A stretch of 64,000 nucleotides of DNA from Harmonia axyridis (GCF_914767665.1 NC_059503.1:7998001-8062000); one strand, 5' to 3'; positions 49,036 through 61,105 are shown, numbered from the stretch's first letter. Notes: generated by a model not told the origin, from the letters alone. Program-made: numbers and translations.

Positions 49036-49296
49036 TAGTACGCCCATAGATCTACCTTGTAGGTAGATCAATATATCCTGTAGATCTACCTAATAGGTAG
49101 ATCAATGTTGTCCATAGATCTACCTTGTAGGTAGATCAATGTTGCCCACAGATCTACCTTGTAGGTAGATCAATGTTGTCCATAGATCTACCTTGTAGGT
49201 AGATCAATGTTGCCCATAGATCTACCTTGTAGGTAGATCATCATAGCCCATAGATCTACTTTTTAGGTTGATCAATATAGCCCATAGATCCATATT
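49036..49296. repeat. 34-bp hairpin satellite, array 1 (about 7 units)
   Basis: The monomer is about 34 bp. Its core is a perfect 9-bp inverted repeat (gatctacct / aggtagatc) around tgt, and the spacer is caatgttgyccayag or a variant. Early units have a caatatat spacer. The last two units are degenerate (ctactttttaggttgatc). The array begins just after ctagtacgcc. Confidence 0.92.
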
Positions 49297-50811
49297 TTAA
49301 TTCATTCATAAATACTTCCATATCTCCTGTAAAATCGATATCGCACTGAGATAAAGCGAGATACTAAGGATTCATGAATATACGTGTGAGTAACCCGCAT
49401 CTTGTATGTAATTTGAGGATGGGAATAATATCGAATAATTCCTATCAAGTGACAATCAACTCGACCCTTTATAAACTGTATATTTACATGAAACATCCTG
49501 TATATAAATGAAAAAAAAACCTGAAGCTTATAATCCGATGGTTCAATATTTCACATTTCTGCATAAAAATCTAATTGGTACTCGAAAATAATACACCCTG
49601 TATATGATCGTCAGTCGCTTACTGTATATCTTCAACAATTATGCAAAAAAAAAAATATCCTGGATCTAAGATCTCAACTATCAGATTTCAACAGGTTTCA
49701 TTTCTCCAGAGTCGTCCAATTGGAGGTCGAAAATTGTGGACTCTGTATAAAAAATATTCATCGCACGTATATCTTCGCAAATTATGCAAGAGAAAACAAA
49801 TCTAAAGCTCTTATTCCAATTTTCAGATTTCATAAGGTCTCGATTTTCCAGAAATGTATAATTGGCGCTTGAAAATTGTACACCCTGTATAAGATGGGAA
49901 GGAGGGAATTCCTATTATTTTAAAAAGACCACTGAATTCCTCACCCTGTAAAAATTTTAAATATATGGGTACTGCATATCTTCACGAATTATCTAAAAGT
50001 CGACTAACACGAAACTATTAATCTAGTTTTCAGATTTTATTGAGTCTAATTTTTCACAAATATATAAATGTATAATTGTTAATCAATTATCAAATATTTC
50101 CTCAATGATTTCCTCCATGAGAAAGAATACCTGAACTTCTAATTGCCACTCGAAAATAATACACCCTGTATATAATCGTCAATCCCTACCTGTATACCTT
50201 CAAGAATTATGCAATGAAATGATAACCTATAGAGCTAACATGTCAACTATAAGAAAAGTTTTCAGTTCTCCAGAGACATCTCGGAAATTGGTACTCGGAA
50301 ATAGTACACTCTGTATAAACGTTAATCTAGCACGTATAACGGAAAAATACCATCATAAAAGGGCGGTACATACAGTTCCAGTCTATTATTCTCTTGAATA
50401 TCTCGTTTAAAACTCCTCAAATATCCAAATGACTCCTGTACCTAGAGACTTCTGTCAAACCAAGCTTTCCACTGACACAAAACGATTCCTCTTGAAAATA
50501 TCATCAAATATTCATGGAAAAAAGGATAGAAATCGTATCTGAATTATCTTTTCTTGAATATTTCCTCTCGATTCGTCCAAATTTCAACATTTCCATTAAA
50601 ATATCATCTGACGTTTCATTAATGATTTCGACGATTTTATGAATAAGCACAGAATTGGTTGAAACGTCAGAATATTTCGAATAGATTATTAAATAGAAAT
50701 CATTCACACAGTTGACTAAAAAAACTTTGATCCATTTCATTATTCCAAAGCATTCACCGCCAAATAATAAAAGAATTAATAACTGGAAGAAAAATAAAAA
50801 AAATATATCGA

Positions 50812-50902
50812 CCGGCTGAGATTTGAACTTCCAGCGCATAGACACCACTCCACGACGGTCCGTATCCCTAACCACCCGGCCACAACGCCTTTGCATTAGG
50901 TG
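50812..50902 (-). repeat. tRNA-derived (SINE-like) segment in unit 1
   Basis: On the minus strand, a box A-like tggccgggtggttaggg is followed about 45 bp later by a box B-like agttcaaatctc, the layout of a long-variable-arm (Ser/Leu-type) tRNA. The stems are not intact and the anticodon cannot be set. A counterpart is in unit 2 at about 53512-53600. Confidence 0.5.
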
Positions 50903-51592
50903 CATTTGTGCTTCTTATAGGAAAAATGTCAAAATAACTGGTGACAGAGATTCTATAAGTTGATGAATTTTCATGAATTTCGTTTAAAAAATTGTTAAAT
51001 ATAAAGGAAATCGAATTAAAATATCTCTACCTACCGATTTCCTTGCCTTAAAATGCTGATATTTGTTCAAAATGATATATTTACGTATGTCCTTGACAAT
51101 TCACATGAAACGGAATGCTTCAAAATTTGACGAATTTCCATGAAAATCTCAACAAAACGTAAAAATACCATCATAAAAGGGCGGTACATGCAGTTGTACT
51201 CTATTATTTCCTCAAATTTCTCGTTAAAAACTTCTCAAATAACCAACTGACTCCTGGTAGAGGCTTCTGGCAAACCAAGCTTCCCACGGACTAAAAACGA
51301 TTTCATTCGAAAATATCATCAAATATACATGGAAAAAGGGATATAAATCGTATCTGAACATCTTTTCTTGCATATTTCTCGATGCGTCCAAATTTCAACA
51401 TTTCACGGCATGAATAAATTTTGACATTTGTCGTCTTCTGTCCAAGTATTGACTTATTGCAGCTTCTAAAATTCGAAAAGCATCCATCGGGGCATATTTA
51501 GTATCGATATTTTAGTCAAATATGGAATTTCTGTAATTGAATCGATATAATTAACTGAATTGATCATTATTTCCGGTTCGATCGACAATTAG

Positions 51593-51927
51593 AAATATTC
51601 TAGAAACGTCAATTGCCGCGGACGTTGCTAGGCCCGTTGCTACCCAAGGACATCGTAGTATTTTCCTATTGGTCGTTCACGTCGACGTGAATCTGGAAAT
51701 TCGTCGGGAAATTTCCCAAACTTTATCCGTTCATTCCCAGGTAATCCCGAAAAATCGGGAAACGGGAATATCCGCGTTAGTTAATTCGACATTTTCTCTT
51801 TCTTTCCGTACTTTTAGTTTTTCTCGTATCTCTCCCAGAGCCGAGAACACTCGACCGCAAAATCGGTCCAAAATCGTTCGATTTTCGGTGGGAGGAGCGC
51901 TTACGAGTTTAATATAGTATAGACTAG
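51593..51927. repeat. 335-bp GC-rich block, copy 1
   Basis: I see no differences from 54302-54636. It starts aatattctagaaacgtc and ends atagtatagactag, and contains the perfect 16-bp palindrome ttcacgtcgacgtgaa. An 82-codon open frame occurs in both copies only because they are identical; it has no recognisable motif. Confidence 0.85.
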
Positions 51928-52214
51928 TACACGCCGTAGATCTACCTTGTAGGTAGATCAATATATCCTGTGGATCAATAAAGCCCATAGATCCACATTG
52001 CCCATAGATCTACCTTGTAGGTTGATCAATGTTGCCCATAGATCTACCTTGTAGGTTGATCAATGTTGCCCACAGATCTACCTTGTAGGTAGATCAATGT
52101 TGCCCACAGATCTACCTTGTAGGTAGATCAATGTTGCCCATTGATCTACCTTGTAGGTGGATCAATACAGCCCATAGATCTACCTTTTAGGTTGATCAAT
52201 ATAGCCCATAGATC
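51928..52214. repeat. 34-bp hairpin satellite, array 2 (about 7-8 units)
   Basis: The monomer and hairpin core match array 1. Several units have gttgatc in place of gtagatc, which breaks one arm base. A partly deleted unit lies near 51972-51995. It directly follows the 335-bp block. Confidence 0.92.
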
Positions 52215-53511
52215 TACTTTTTAATTCATTCATAAATACTCCCATATCTCCTGTAAAATCGATATCGCACTGAGATAAAGCGAGATACTAAGGATTCATG
52301 AATATACGCGTGAGTAACCCGCATCTTGTATGTAATTTGAGGATTGGAATAATATCGAATAATTCCTATCGAGTGACAATCAACTCGACCCTTTATAAAC
52401 TGTATATTTACATGAAACATCCTGTATATAAAGTTTTTGTTGAAACACATAGAAGAAACTTAAAATGACAATCAACATGTCTGATGAGTTAATGAATTAT
52501 GCATTGGAAAAATAAGCAAAAGCTATAATCTCAATTTTCAGATTTAATAATTCAGAAATGGCTAATTGCCACTAAATTGTACACCCAGTATAATTTTGAA
52601 TCAATTATAATATATTTCCTCACAAACTATGAAAAAAAAACCTGAAGCTTATATTCCGATGGTTCAATATTTCACATTTCTGCATAAAAATCTAATTGGT
52701 ACTCGAAAATAATACACCCTGTATATGATCGTCAGTCGCTTACTGTATACCTTCAACAATTATGCAAAAAAAAAATAACCTGGAACTAAGATCTCAACTA
52801 TCAGATTTCAACAGGTTTCAGTTATCCAGAGTCGTCCAATTGGAACTCAGAAATTGTGCTTTCTGTATAAAAAATATTCATCGCACGTATATCTTCGCAA
52901 ATTATGCAAGAGAAAACAAATCTAAAGCTCTTATTCCAATTTCCAGATTTCATAAGGTCTCGATTTTCCAGAAATGTATAATTGGCGCTTGAAAATTGTA
53001 CACCCTGTATATAATCGTCAATCCCCACCTGTATACCTTCAAGAATTATGCAATTGAATGATAACCTATAGAGCTAACATGACAACTATAAGAAAAGTTT
53101 TCAGTTCTCCAGAGACATCTCGGAAATTGTACACTCTGTATAAACGTTATTCATCGCACGTATATCTTCGCAAATTATGTGAGAGAAATCTAACTTGAAA
53201 TTTCAATTTTCAGATTTCATAAGTTTTCAATTTTACAGAAAAGCATAATTGGCGCTCGAAAATTGTACACCCTGTATAATATGGTCAATTTATCGAAAAA
53301 CCTCCAATAGGCAACTTGAAAAAAAACAATGTATAATCGTTATTCTTATATGTACTTTAAAAATCGGAAAAACATAATTATATGTGTATACTACGAAATC
53401 ATTCACACAATAGACTAAACAAAAAATTGATCCATTTCAATAATCCGAAGCATTCACCGCCAAATAATATAAAAATTAATAACTGGCGAAAAATTAAAAA
53501 AAAAAAATTAT

Positions 53512-53602
53512 CACCTGCTGCAAGATTTGAACTCGCAGACCTCAGATTGTACGACTACATCCCTAACGACCCGGCCACAATGCCTTTGCATATTTAGGTG
53601 CA
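53512..53602 (-). repeat. tRNA-derived (SINE-like) segment in unit 2
   Basis: The minus strand has ttgtggccgggtcgttaggg (box A-like) and gagttcaaatcttg (box B-like). It corresponds to 50812-50902, with a shorter middle. Confidence 0.5.
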
Positions 53603-54301
53603 TTTGTGCTTCTTATACGAATAATGTCAAAATAACTGGTGACAGAGATTCTATAAATTGATGAATTTTCATGAATTTCGTTTAAAAAATCGTTAAATAT
53701 AAGGGAAATCGAATTAAAATATCTCTACCTACCAGTTTTCTTCGCCTCAAATGCTGATATCTTTCCAAAATGATATATTTACCTTGACAATTCACATGAA
53801 ACGGAATGCTTCAAGATTTGACCAATTTCCATGAAAATATCAACAAAACGCAAAAATACCATCATAAAAGGGCGGTACATACAGGTGTAGTCTATTATTT
53901 CCTCAAATTTCTCGTTAAAAACTTTTCAAATAACCAAATGACTCCTGTAGAGGCTTCTGGCAAACCAAGCTTTCCACTGACACAAAACGATTCCGCTTGA
54001 AAATATCATAAAATATACATGGAAAAAGGGATATAAATCGCATCTGATTCATCTTTTCTTGCATATTTCCTCTCGATTCGTCCAAATTTCAACATTTCCA
54101 TTAAAATATCATCTGACGTTTCCCATTTTCATTCTGTATTTCGACGATTTCATGAATGAGCACAGAATTGGTTAAAACGTCAGAATATTTTGAATAGATT
54201 ATTAGATTGATCCTTGATTTTATTATACAGTTATTCATATTTCAAATAGTTCTATTCATCAAGAGCCCTCTAATGGACACGGTAAAAATAATATAAAACC
54301 T

Positions 54302-54636
54302 AAATATTCTAGAAACGTCAATTGCCGCGGACGTTGCTAGGCCCGTTGCTACCCAAGGACATCGTAGTATTTTCCTATTGGTCGTTCACGTCGACGTGAA
54401 TCTGGAAATTCGTCGGGAAATTTCCCAAACTTTATCCGTTCATTCCCAGGTAATCCCGAAAAATCGGGAAACGGGAATATCCGCGTTAGTTAATTCGACA
54501 TTTTCTCTTTCTTTCCGTACTTTTAGTTTTTCTCGTATCTCTCCCAGAGCCGAGAACACTCGACCGCAAAATCGGTCCAAAATCGTTCGATTTTCGGTGG
54601 GAGGAGCGCTTACGAGTTTAATATAGTATAGACTAG
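54302..54636. repeat. 335-bp GC-rich block, copy 2
   Basis: It matches 51593-51927 base for base as far as I can compare, while the DNA between the two copies is visibly diverged from its unit-1 counterpart. Confidence 0.85.
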
Positions 54637-56819
54637 GACAGGTATTCGTTTATGTGTATGCGAGTGAGAAATGTTTCATCTCGAATTTTGAGGAATTTAG
54701 GAGATTGTTGGCGATTCTAGGACTTCCTGAGATCAGATATAGATCTGAAGACATTGAATAATATAAAAAAAGTAAAAACTTATTCAAAATAATACAGAAT
54801 AGAGCTCTAACGAAGATCGACTGCAGATAAGTTAAAATATCGAACTGTCTGAAATAACTGGGCTGTCATCGAAGGTGAGTAGCGATAAACCAGTTTTTCT
54901 GGACAATGCCTGAAGAGGTCATTTTAAATTGGAGTGAGAAATTTTTTGATTTAATATTTTTGGGTGACCCATATTGTCATTTAAGTTTTTTTTGATTGGT
55001 TTACCACCTTGCTCAGGAAGTTTATTGTATACATAAAAAAGGGTTTTGCAATACCTATTTATGAATGTACTCAAGTATTTTTTGCACGGGTTATCAAAAC
55101 CCATAGTGCTAGTCTAATGCCACATGATAAAATATTAATCGTGGTAAGAAATATTTAATTTATATATATATATAGCAATATATTCTTTCAATCTCCAGAA
55201 AATTCGTCATCAGTTTCTGTTATAACTTTTCTTCAATTTGATATTTCAAAGAATAAGGATGTTTTTATCCAGCTTCAAATTTTCATTTCAATATCTGCAG
55301 AAGGTTGAGGGTTATATAAACAAAAACACTTGTAATATATGTCTTTAGTTTTTATTTTTGTGAACAGCAATATGTGAATTTATAATATTTATATATAATT
55401 TTCTTAAAATTAGTATTCATGTGTTACAGATTTCAAAAAAGAAAAAAAAAAGAAATGGAGGCACCTGACATAGCTATCACTGTAGTTGTGCACTGTAGTG
55501 CGAGTGCTTCATAAGTACAGTACACTCATCAGTTTCATAAAGATAGTTTAACACCCAAAAACATTATCGAATATCGTTTCAGTATAAATTCCATGATCAC
55601 ACAAAAATAGTTCGTTGTTTTCTCAACCTCTTGCTTGAGTCGAAAATTCGTTAAAGTGTTGACTTGATCCTTATTTTAGTTTTTAAGATGAAAAAATAGT
55701 TTTTACAAATTGACATCTTCGTTAATGGGTTCATTTAATTGACTAAGTTGGAGATGTTCAATTTGAAACAAATCCAAAATTTCAAATCAGTATCTCGTTT
55801 ACAAAATACATATAAAATCAAAACTTTATATTTTTCGAAAAAGTAAAAATGAAGTGACTCCTCGAAAAACGGAATTTTTTTTCAGTGAGATAAAATAAAA
55901 AAGGTAGCGCACTGCCTCTATAACAAACTGAAATTAAAATGACGCGGCTTCAACTTTTGGTGATGAACAATTCTAGGTGCTCTTCAGTCGCACATCACTA
56001 CAAAAACAGTGATGAGAATCGTTCTCGGTTAATACATTGAATAATTTTCTACGATCTAAAAGTAAAAAATTACAATAAATGAAACTATAACGCTCAACCA
56101 TAGAAGAGACCTATCTTCATGACCAGAACCGATATGGCGAAAATGAAAAGGATGATTAAAAAATTCAGGTTTCGAAAACACAAATTAAAAGAAATAATTT
56201 CCAGGATAACCAACTTTTTGTAAATCATACAAAAAAAATTTAAATTACGATAAAGGTATAAAATTATATTGACAAGTTTTTTTTTTAATTTTTGCCATTT
56301 CGAAACCTGTAAATGGTTTAAAACTAAATCAACAAAAGGTACGCGAAGCACCTAGAACCTAAACACTATGTACAACAATTACTCTTCAACATTCAATTGG
56401 CAATGCTGCATCTTCACTATATTTCATTATATCATGTTTTATATTACACTATATATAATAATTTTGCCTTATAATATACATTATAAATTTAAAAAATTTG
56501 CCTATCAATAATAACAGAAATGTCGATTGCAGCTGCCACTTAAGGCTGTTTCAGATTGCAAATTATTACACTCAAAAATTTATGCAACCGTGGAAAATCA
56601 CTGACAGGAAAAAATTGAATGGGCCACAGAATCAGAAAAATTGGCGATGAAATTCTTCTTGTCTTTGATTTTCCAAACGAAAATAATTAAAAATAAACAC
56701 ATCAAATGTCTGACAATGGCACCTAAGAAATGAGAATTAAAAGATGTGAACATAACATATTACATTCGTTTTCAACAAGTCTCCCTTACGGAACATAAAA
56801 AAATAAGCAAATATAGAAT
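54637..56819. other. Unannotated AT-rich DNA
   Basis: There is a TA microsatellite at about 55163-55176. The hydrophobic 85-codon frame at 56094-56351 (minus) is low-complexity AT-driven sequence that I cannot assign. No other feature was found. Confidence 0.35.
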
Positions 56820-56977
56820 ATTTCTGTACAAACAATTAATATTTATTGATGAGCATAACACGAGATCATAACAACGTTACATCCTTACATTTCTTTCAAC
56901 AGATAAAATATCTGATGGACTACAGGTATCTTCTTAAACTCTGCTACGCATCAACAAGCTCTAGATTTTGTCGATCC
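56820..56977 (-). CDS. Possible last exon of a minus-strand gene
   Basis: On the minus strand a strong acceptor (pyrimidine-rich gattttttgtttgtttcag) is followed at 56977 by an open stretch that can read DRQNLELVDA and a TAG at 56945-56947. AATAAA follows about 100 bp later (56842-56847 on the plus coordinates). The combination looks like a terminal exon. The upstream exon was not located, the reading frame is chosen only because it is the longest before a stop, and ten residues identify nothing. This could be chance. Confidence 0.3.
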
Positions 56978-58049
56978 TGAAACAAACAAAAAATCATTAG
57001 TACTTATAAATATGATGTAGAGGAATGAATTTATTCAAAATAGAGGGTGGTCTAAATAAAAAAAAATTTAAACATTTCGAGTTATTTTCTTATGCAGATT
57101 CGACATTTCCTTAAGTGGGGTGGCGACCATTTCAAGAGTCTCAAATGGCAGTAGCAGTGGAATGACATTATAATAAGGTTTTGTAATTTCATTTATGCAT
57201 ATGCCAGAAAAAACTCTGTGAACAACTACCATCACAAGGACGAGATAAAATTATTTAATATATTCTTATACATGGAACAAAATTATCAACACACATAATT
57301 CGAATTGTCTAACTTCCAATCATTTGACTTGAGGGCAAATATTTTTATTGTTTCTCATTCGAAAACAAGGAACATAATACCACTTCGAATCTAGACAACT
57401 TTGACTATATCTTCGTATATTTCCTGCTCAATTTACATATCCAAACCACGAGAGATGCCAGAATTATTGCCTGATATGAAAAATATGTAAGAACCAAGAT
57501 TTACATGGAAGTGAAATTTCCACATCCTGACTGAAACTTACATAAGTCTAGAGAGGGCGGTACAGAGTGTTTTCATTGCAGGTTCCTAGCTGTATCGCTA
57601 GGGTTTGATTTCCTCTGTTTTCTCCATAGATATAGCATAATTTCCGCATCTAGAATTCAAATGAGAATACGCGCAGTAAATTCTGCATTTTATTCGAGTT
57701 CAATGTAGTGAGAAATGTGGATTTTTATTAGTTCTACCTCGACGGTTTAGCTATATATTTATGGATGATGAGCGAGGAAGAATAAATTCAATTCGGAGTC
57801 ATTCGATTGAACGTTATCAATTCAGATTTAGAGTTTTTTCTAGTATGTGACATGATTGAAAAAGGAGAGTATGCATAGAAAAAGATCCACCTTCCGAAAA
57901 CTCTGACAAAATTTATGTTTATGTAAAAAATATATCCTGAAATTTAAGATAACTATGACGTGAAATATTTGTTTTTAAAAAAATCTTTGATGTTACATTA
58001 TGATTTGAATCCTCGACAGAAAGATGAGCTTGGAGCTTGAAGCTTTCCA
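56978..58049. other. Unannotated; short unidentified minus-strand open frame at about 57065-57250
   Basis: A minus-strand frame of roughly 60 codons ends ...VATPLKEMSNLHKKITRNV. The adjoining agggtggtctaaataaa looks like a transposon end, so a relic is possible. Nothing can be named. Confidence 0.3.
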
Positions 58050-58145
58050 GACAGGGTTCAAGTTATTTGGCTTGATGAATCCCTACAAGTACTAAAATTG
58101 GGTATATCTCATGGCAGTGTCTTTGGTCCTATTCTCTTAATTGTG
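58050..58145 (+). mobile_element. Short reverse transcriptase relic
   Basis: The plus strand reads LDESLQVLKLGISHGSVFGP, then ILLIVH and a stop. This matches the GVPQGSVLGPILF palm motif of LINE reverse transcriptases. It is less than 100 bp long with no other domain nearby. Confidence 0.45.
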
Positions 58146-59202
58146 CATTAATTTTTTCTCGAAGTAGATACATTATAAGTGATGAAATAAAAAAAATCCT
58201 CTCCAATAATCCATCAAGGGATAGTTGTATTTATAATCCTATCAAATATTCGTCAAGAAATAATCATTTCGTTTCCCTCTGTACCACTTAACAAGCCATA
58301 AAAATGGGAATTGAATTCCTCTATTATTGCTCCGCTAGGTTCACCTTAGCGAAGGCAGAAGCCCATTTGTGGAAAAGCAGCATCAGATGGACGAAATAAT
58401 TATTTCTGTGAGATTTCAAAGGAACAGAATGAATCCCAACATAAAAGCCATCGTATTGCGACTCCAATAGAGAGCGATGAAATTTTTGTACAAAGGATTT
58501 TTTTAAGGTGTCTTGTGGAACGGTTTATTTCAACCTGTGAGGCTTCTTCGTGGAACGCGGTATTTGATTGCTTCATACTCTGAGAAAAGGGGGTTAGGTT
58601 AATTCAAGGAAAGTTCCGGATTTTCTGAGATAAGATTTATGAAGAGATTCTACTGAATAATGAAATATGCAGTTTATTCTTCGATTCGAAACTTAGCAAA
58701 CAGAACGAAGGATTTTTTAGATAGATGTACTGGAAAAAAATACCAAGTTGCGAAATGGCGGAGGCGCTAGTGACAGAGACTTTGGATCTTTATATACTTT
58801 GATTTCATTGTATTTTGTTTTCGATTCTGATAGTGAATACTAATATTTTGCATTAAAAAATTGATAGACTTATTTCTAGCTATATCAGTAAATATTTCAG
58901 AATTTTCATTCGATTAAAAGCGTAAAAATGTATCTAGATGCAGAATGGCGGATGCACCCCGAAACTTCTTCAACCAAGTTTTCCAATAAGACATCAAAAA
59001 ATACAGTCATTTCCAACCATATTCTCTTCTTTTAGAAATCGACTTCTAGGAAAGAGAAAAATATCGACAGGATCCAAAACAAGGCAATGCAGAGTCAACA
59101 ATAGTGATAGAGTATAAACATATTTTTGAAGATACAATAGTAATTTACGTAACAAGTCCGGAAAATAGGGTTTTTTTGGATGAATAGACAAAATTCCAGG
59201 AC
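58146..59202. other. Unannotated
   Basis: No feature recognised. Confidence 0.35.
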
Positions 59203-59527
59203 GAGCGTAAACGAGTCCTGGAAGTCTGTGAGTCCAAAAAAACCATTTTCGGGCGTGTTGCGTACAATATTTTTTCGGCAACCATGTAAAATAACACTAT
59301 CGCTGCTGTTTTCAATATTTTATTGCGATTGCGATCAAAAAACATGCAAATTTTTGACAACTAATTTCATATGAACTGTCAGCCGTTATCTCGGTTGCTA
59401 TGGATTCTATGATTCTTTTCCGGCCTAGTCCGGGAAGTACGTACTTTCCGGACTAGGCCGGGAAATGCTACTTTCTCAGAGAAAAAGCGTCCGGGAAGTG
59501 AGCACTTCCCGGACGGTTGCCGAAAAA
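59203..59527. repeat. About 325-bp repeat with strong palindromes, copy 2
   Basis: Same as 38258-38583 in the same orientation, with about six substitutions or one-base indels. The flanks differ on both sides: here the left flank is aaaattccaggac and the right flank ctattttcatc; the satellite that follows copy 1 is absent. This fixes the element's limits fairly well. Confidence 0.75.
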
Positions 59528-59609
59528 AGCTATTTTCATCATATGTTCATTTTACAGTGTTCCTTAATTGCCAGTGAGAATGAGAGAATCCTTGGATAAT
59601 TAAAAAAAG

Positions 59610-60240
59610 TCCTATAAACGCTTTGTTTTTGAGATACAGGGTGTGTTTCTAGTAGTCCTACTTTTTTTATGATTATAACAGTTTTTCGAATGTTTGTTGT
59701 ACATATTTACTAGATTGGGTGAATAATTACCGAAACTATAATGAAATTTATTCATCACAGCTTATTTACTGGATCTCTATAATAATTTGGATTTTCCTGA
59801 GAATTATTAGAGAATTGTTCGAATTTCTTTTCTCGAAATCGGTTTAGCAGATACATACACATGCATTTCTCTAAACTACCAATGGTCCACCAAATGAAAA
59901 TTCTAGAGGAACTGTTTCAGAAAGATATTTCCCTGTCGATTTGCATTCAAAATTAGCATTCCACATGATGAAATCTTCAAATTGAAACATCTATGCAAAA
60001 TTAAGTTGGATATCTTCAAATCTTGAAGTAATGCTTATAGGACTTTTTGTTCTAGAAATGATTCGAGAAATCTGCATTTTTCGTTTGTGCCTCCAATTTA
60101 TGAATACTTCAGTAACATCTACAAATGAATTTCAGATCAGAATAGTATATTTTCTACCTAGCAACTTCTCTAACAGATTTCAAACATTTTCAGTGGTTGA
60201 AGTAGCCAAACTCATGTCTCTATATGAAGGTTCCTCAACA
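59610..60240. repeat. Dispersed repeat, copy 2 (partner at 40880-41700)
   Basis: It starts aaacgctttgtttttgagatac, agggtgtgtttctagtagtc and follows the order of landmarks listed for copy 1. It is diverged, with indels. Confidence 0.5.
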
Positions 60241-61002
60241 ACCAAATTTGTTTATTAGATATTTCTAATCTCAGTATTGGTCACTGTTTCTTGAGGAAAA
60301 TTATATGAAAATGGTTGAAAAAGATTAAACAAGATGCAACAATATAATTTGAAATTTCCTCTGCTATACAAGGTTATATACTTGATGATCAAGTTCTTGA
60401 CTTCCTATCATCGCATTTTCTCAAAATCATCCCCTTTAGGTTCAACTGGCCTCTTCCACAAGAGAAAATATCAATATAGAAGAAACTTTGTATCAAAACT
60501 CTCCAAGTTTCGTAAGAATCCTTACACTTCCTGCTTATATAAAACTCATAAAAAAAATTGAGTTTCTCCATTCAAATTTCGGCAAATCCCACAATCCAAT
60601 TTGTTTATTTTCAACCCGCTAATACTCGATAATCCTTCCGAACGAGCAAAATTTGCCCAAAACCTGACGAGCATAATACGCTTTTCACTAAATTAGATCG
60701 ACGACGATTCCTGCGGAACTTCCAACCGTAAAAACTCCGCAGGACCAATCGGAAAGCGCGGAAAAACTTCACACACAACAAGGTGGAACGGTTCGAACTT
60801 CTCCCATAGCGATATACATAAAACCGACCCCAGATATTAAAACTTTTTTATCGGAAAGCCCGACCATCTACGAAATTTTACCATTTGCTACCTAATTTCC
60901 GGTTGGAATCGATACCAGGCCAATTGTTATTAACGACGGAGTCACTCTCTAAACGACAGTTTTATTGTGGCTTCTTAAGATAACTGTAGGCAATAATGGG
61001 TA
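60241..61002. other. Unannotated
   Basis: No feature recognised. Confidence 0.35.
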
Positions 61003-61105
61003 GTTTTTCTACGTCCCCGGGGGCGTAGTAAAAACTAAGGACGCTGCTGGCCGTCGGTGGCGCCGAGCCGTGGCGCCTAGGGCATCGCCGTCGCGATGGA
61101 TAGGC
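61003..61105. repeat. GC-rich hairpin cluster
   Basis: tagtttttctacgtcccc pairs with the following gggggcgtagtaaaaacta to make an inverted repeat of about 37 bp. Two further short stems follow: ggcgcc...ggcgcc and catcgc/gcgatg. It directly abuts the left end of the inverted-terminus element. Confidence 0.5.

Larger units (their letters stand above)
49036..51923. repeat. 2.9-kb composite repeat unit 1
   Basis: This is the first of two head-to-tail units. In order they hold the hairpin array, a ~210-bp block (cataaatacttccatatctc ... catcctgtatataa), several copies of an ~200-bp motif ending gtacaccctgtata, a tRNA-like segment, and the 335-bp block that ends in actag. Unit 2 at 51924-54636 keeps the same order and about 90% or better identity over long stretches, with several indels. 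No transposase or helicase was found. Confidence 0.85.
51924..54636. repeat. 2.7-kb composite repeat unit 2
   Basis: The order is the same as in unit 1. It lacks some of the interior present in unit 1 (for example around 49905-50160) and has its own extra bits near 53260-53400. It ends in the 335-bp block at actag, after which the sequence becomes unique (gacaggtattcg). Confidence 0.85.

Noticed and set aside
49036..49296. CRISPR-like array
   Set aside because: Repeats of 34 bp with palindromic cores superficially resemble CRISPR, but there are no unique spacers of regular length, and the context is clearly eukaryotic.
50504..50905. 133-codon minus-strand frame
   Set aside because: It runs through the tRNA-like segment and repeat DNA; the hydrophobic stretch comes from AT-rich sequence.
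51669..51917. 82-codon open frame repeated identically at 54378-54626
   Set aside because: It lies in an identical 335-bp non-coding repeat, has no recognisable motif and an overlapping open frame on the other strand; identity of the DNA explains it.
56094..56351. Hydrophobic 85-codon frame that might be a receptor fragment
   Set aside because: Very AT-rich low-complexity sequence (Ile/Leu/Phe/Asn/Lys) with no conserved receptor motif or splice context.
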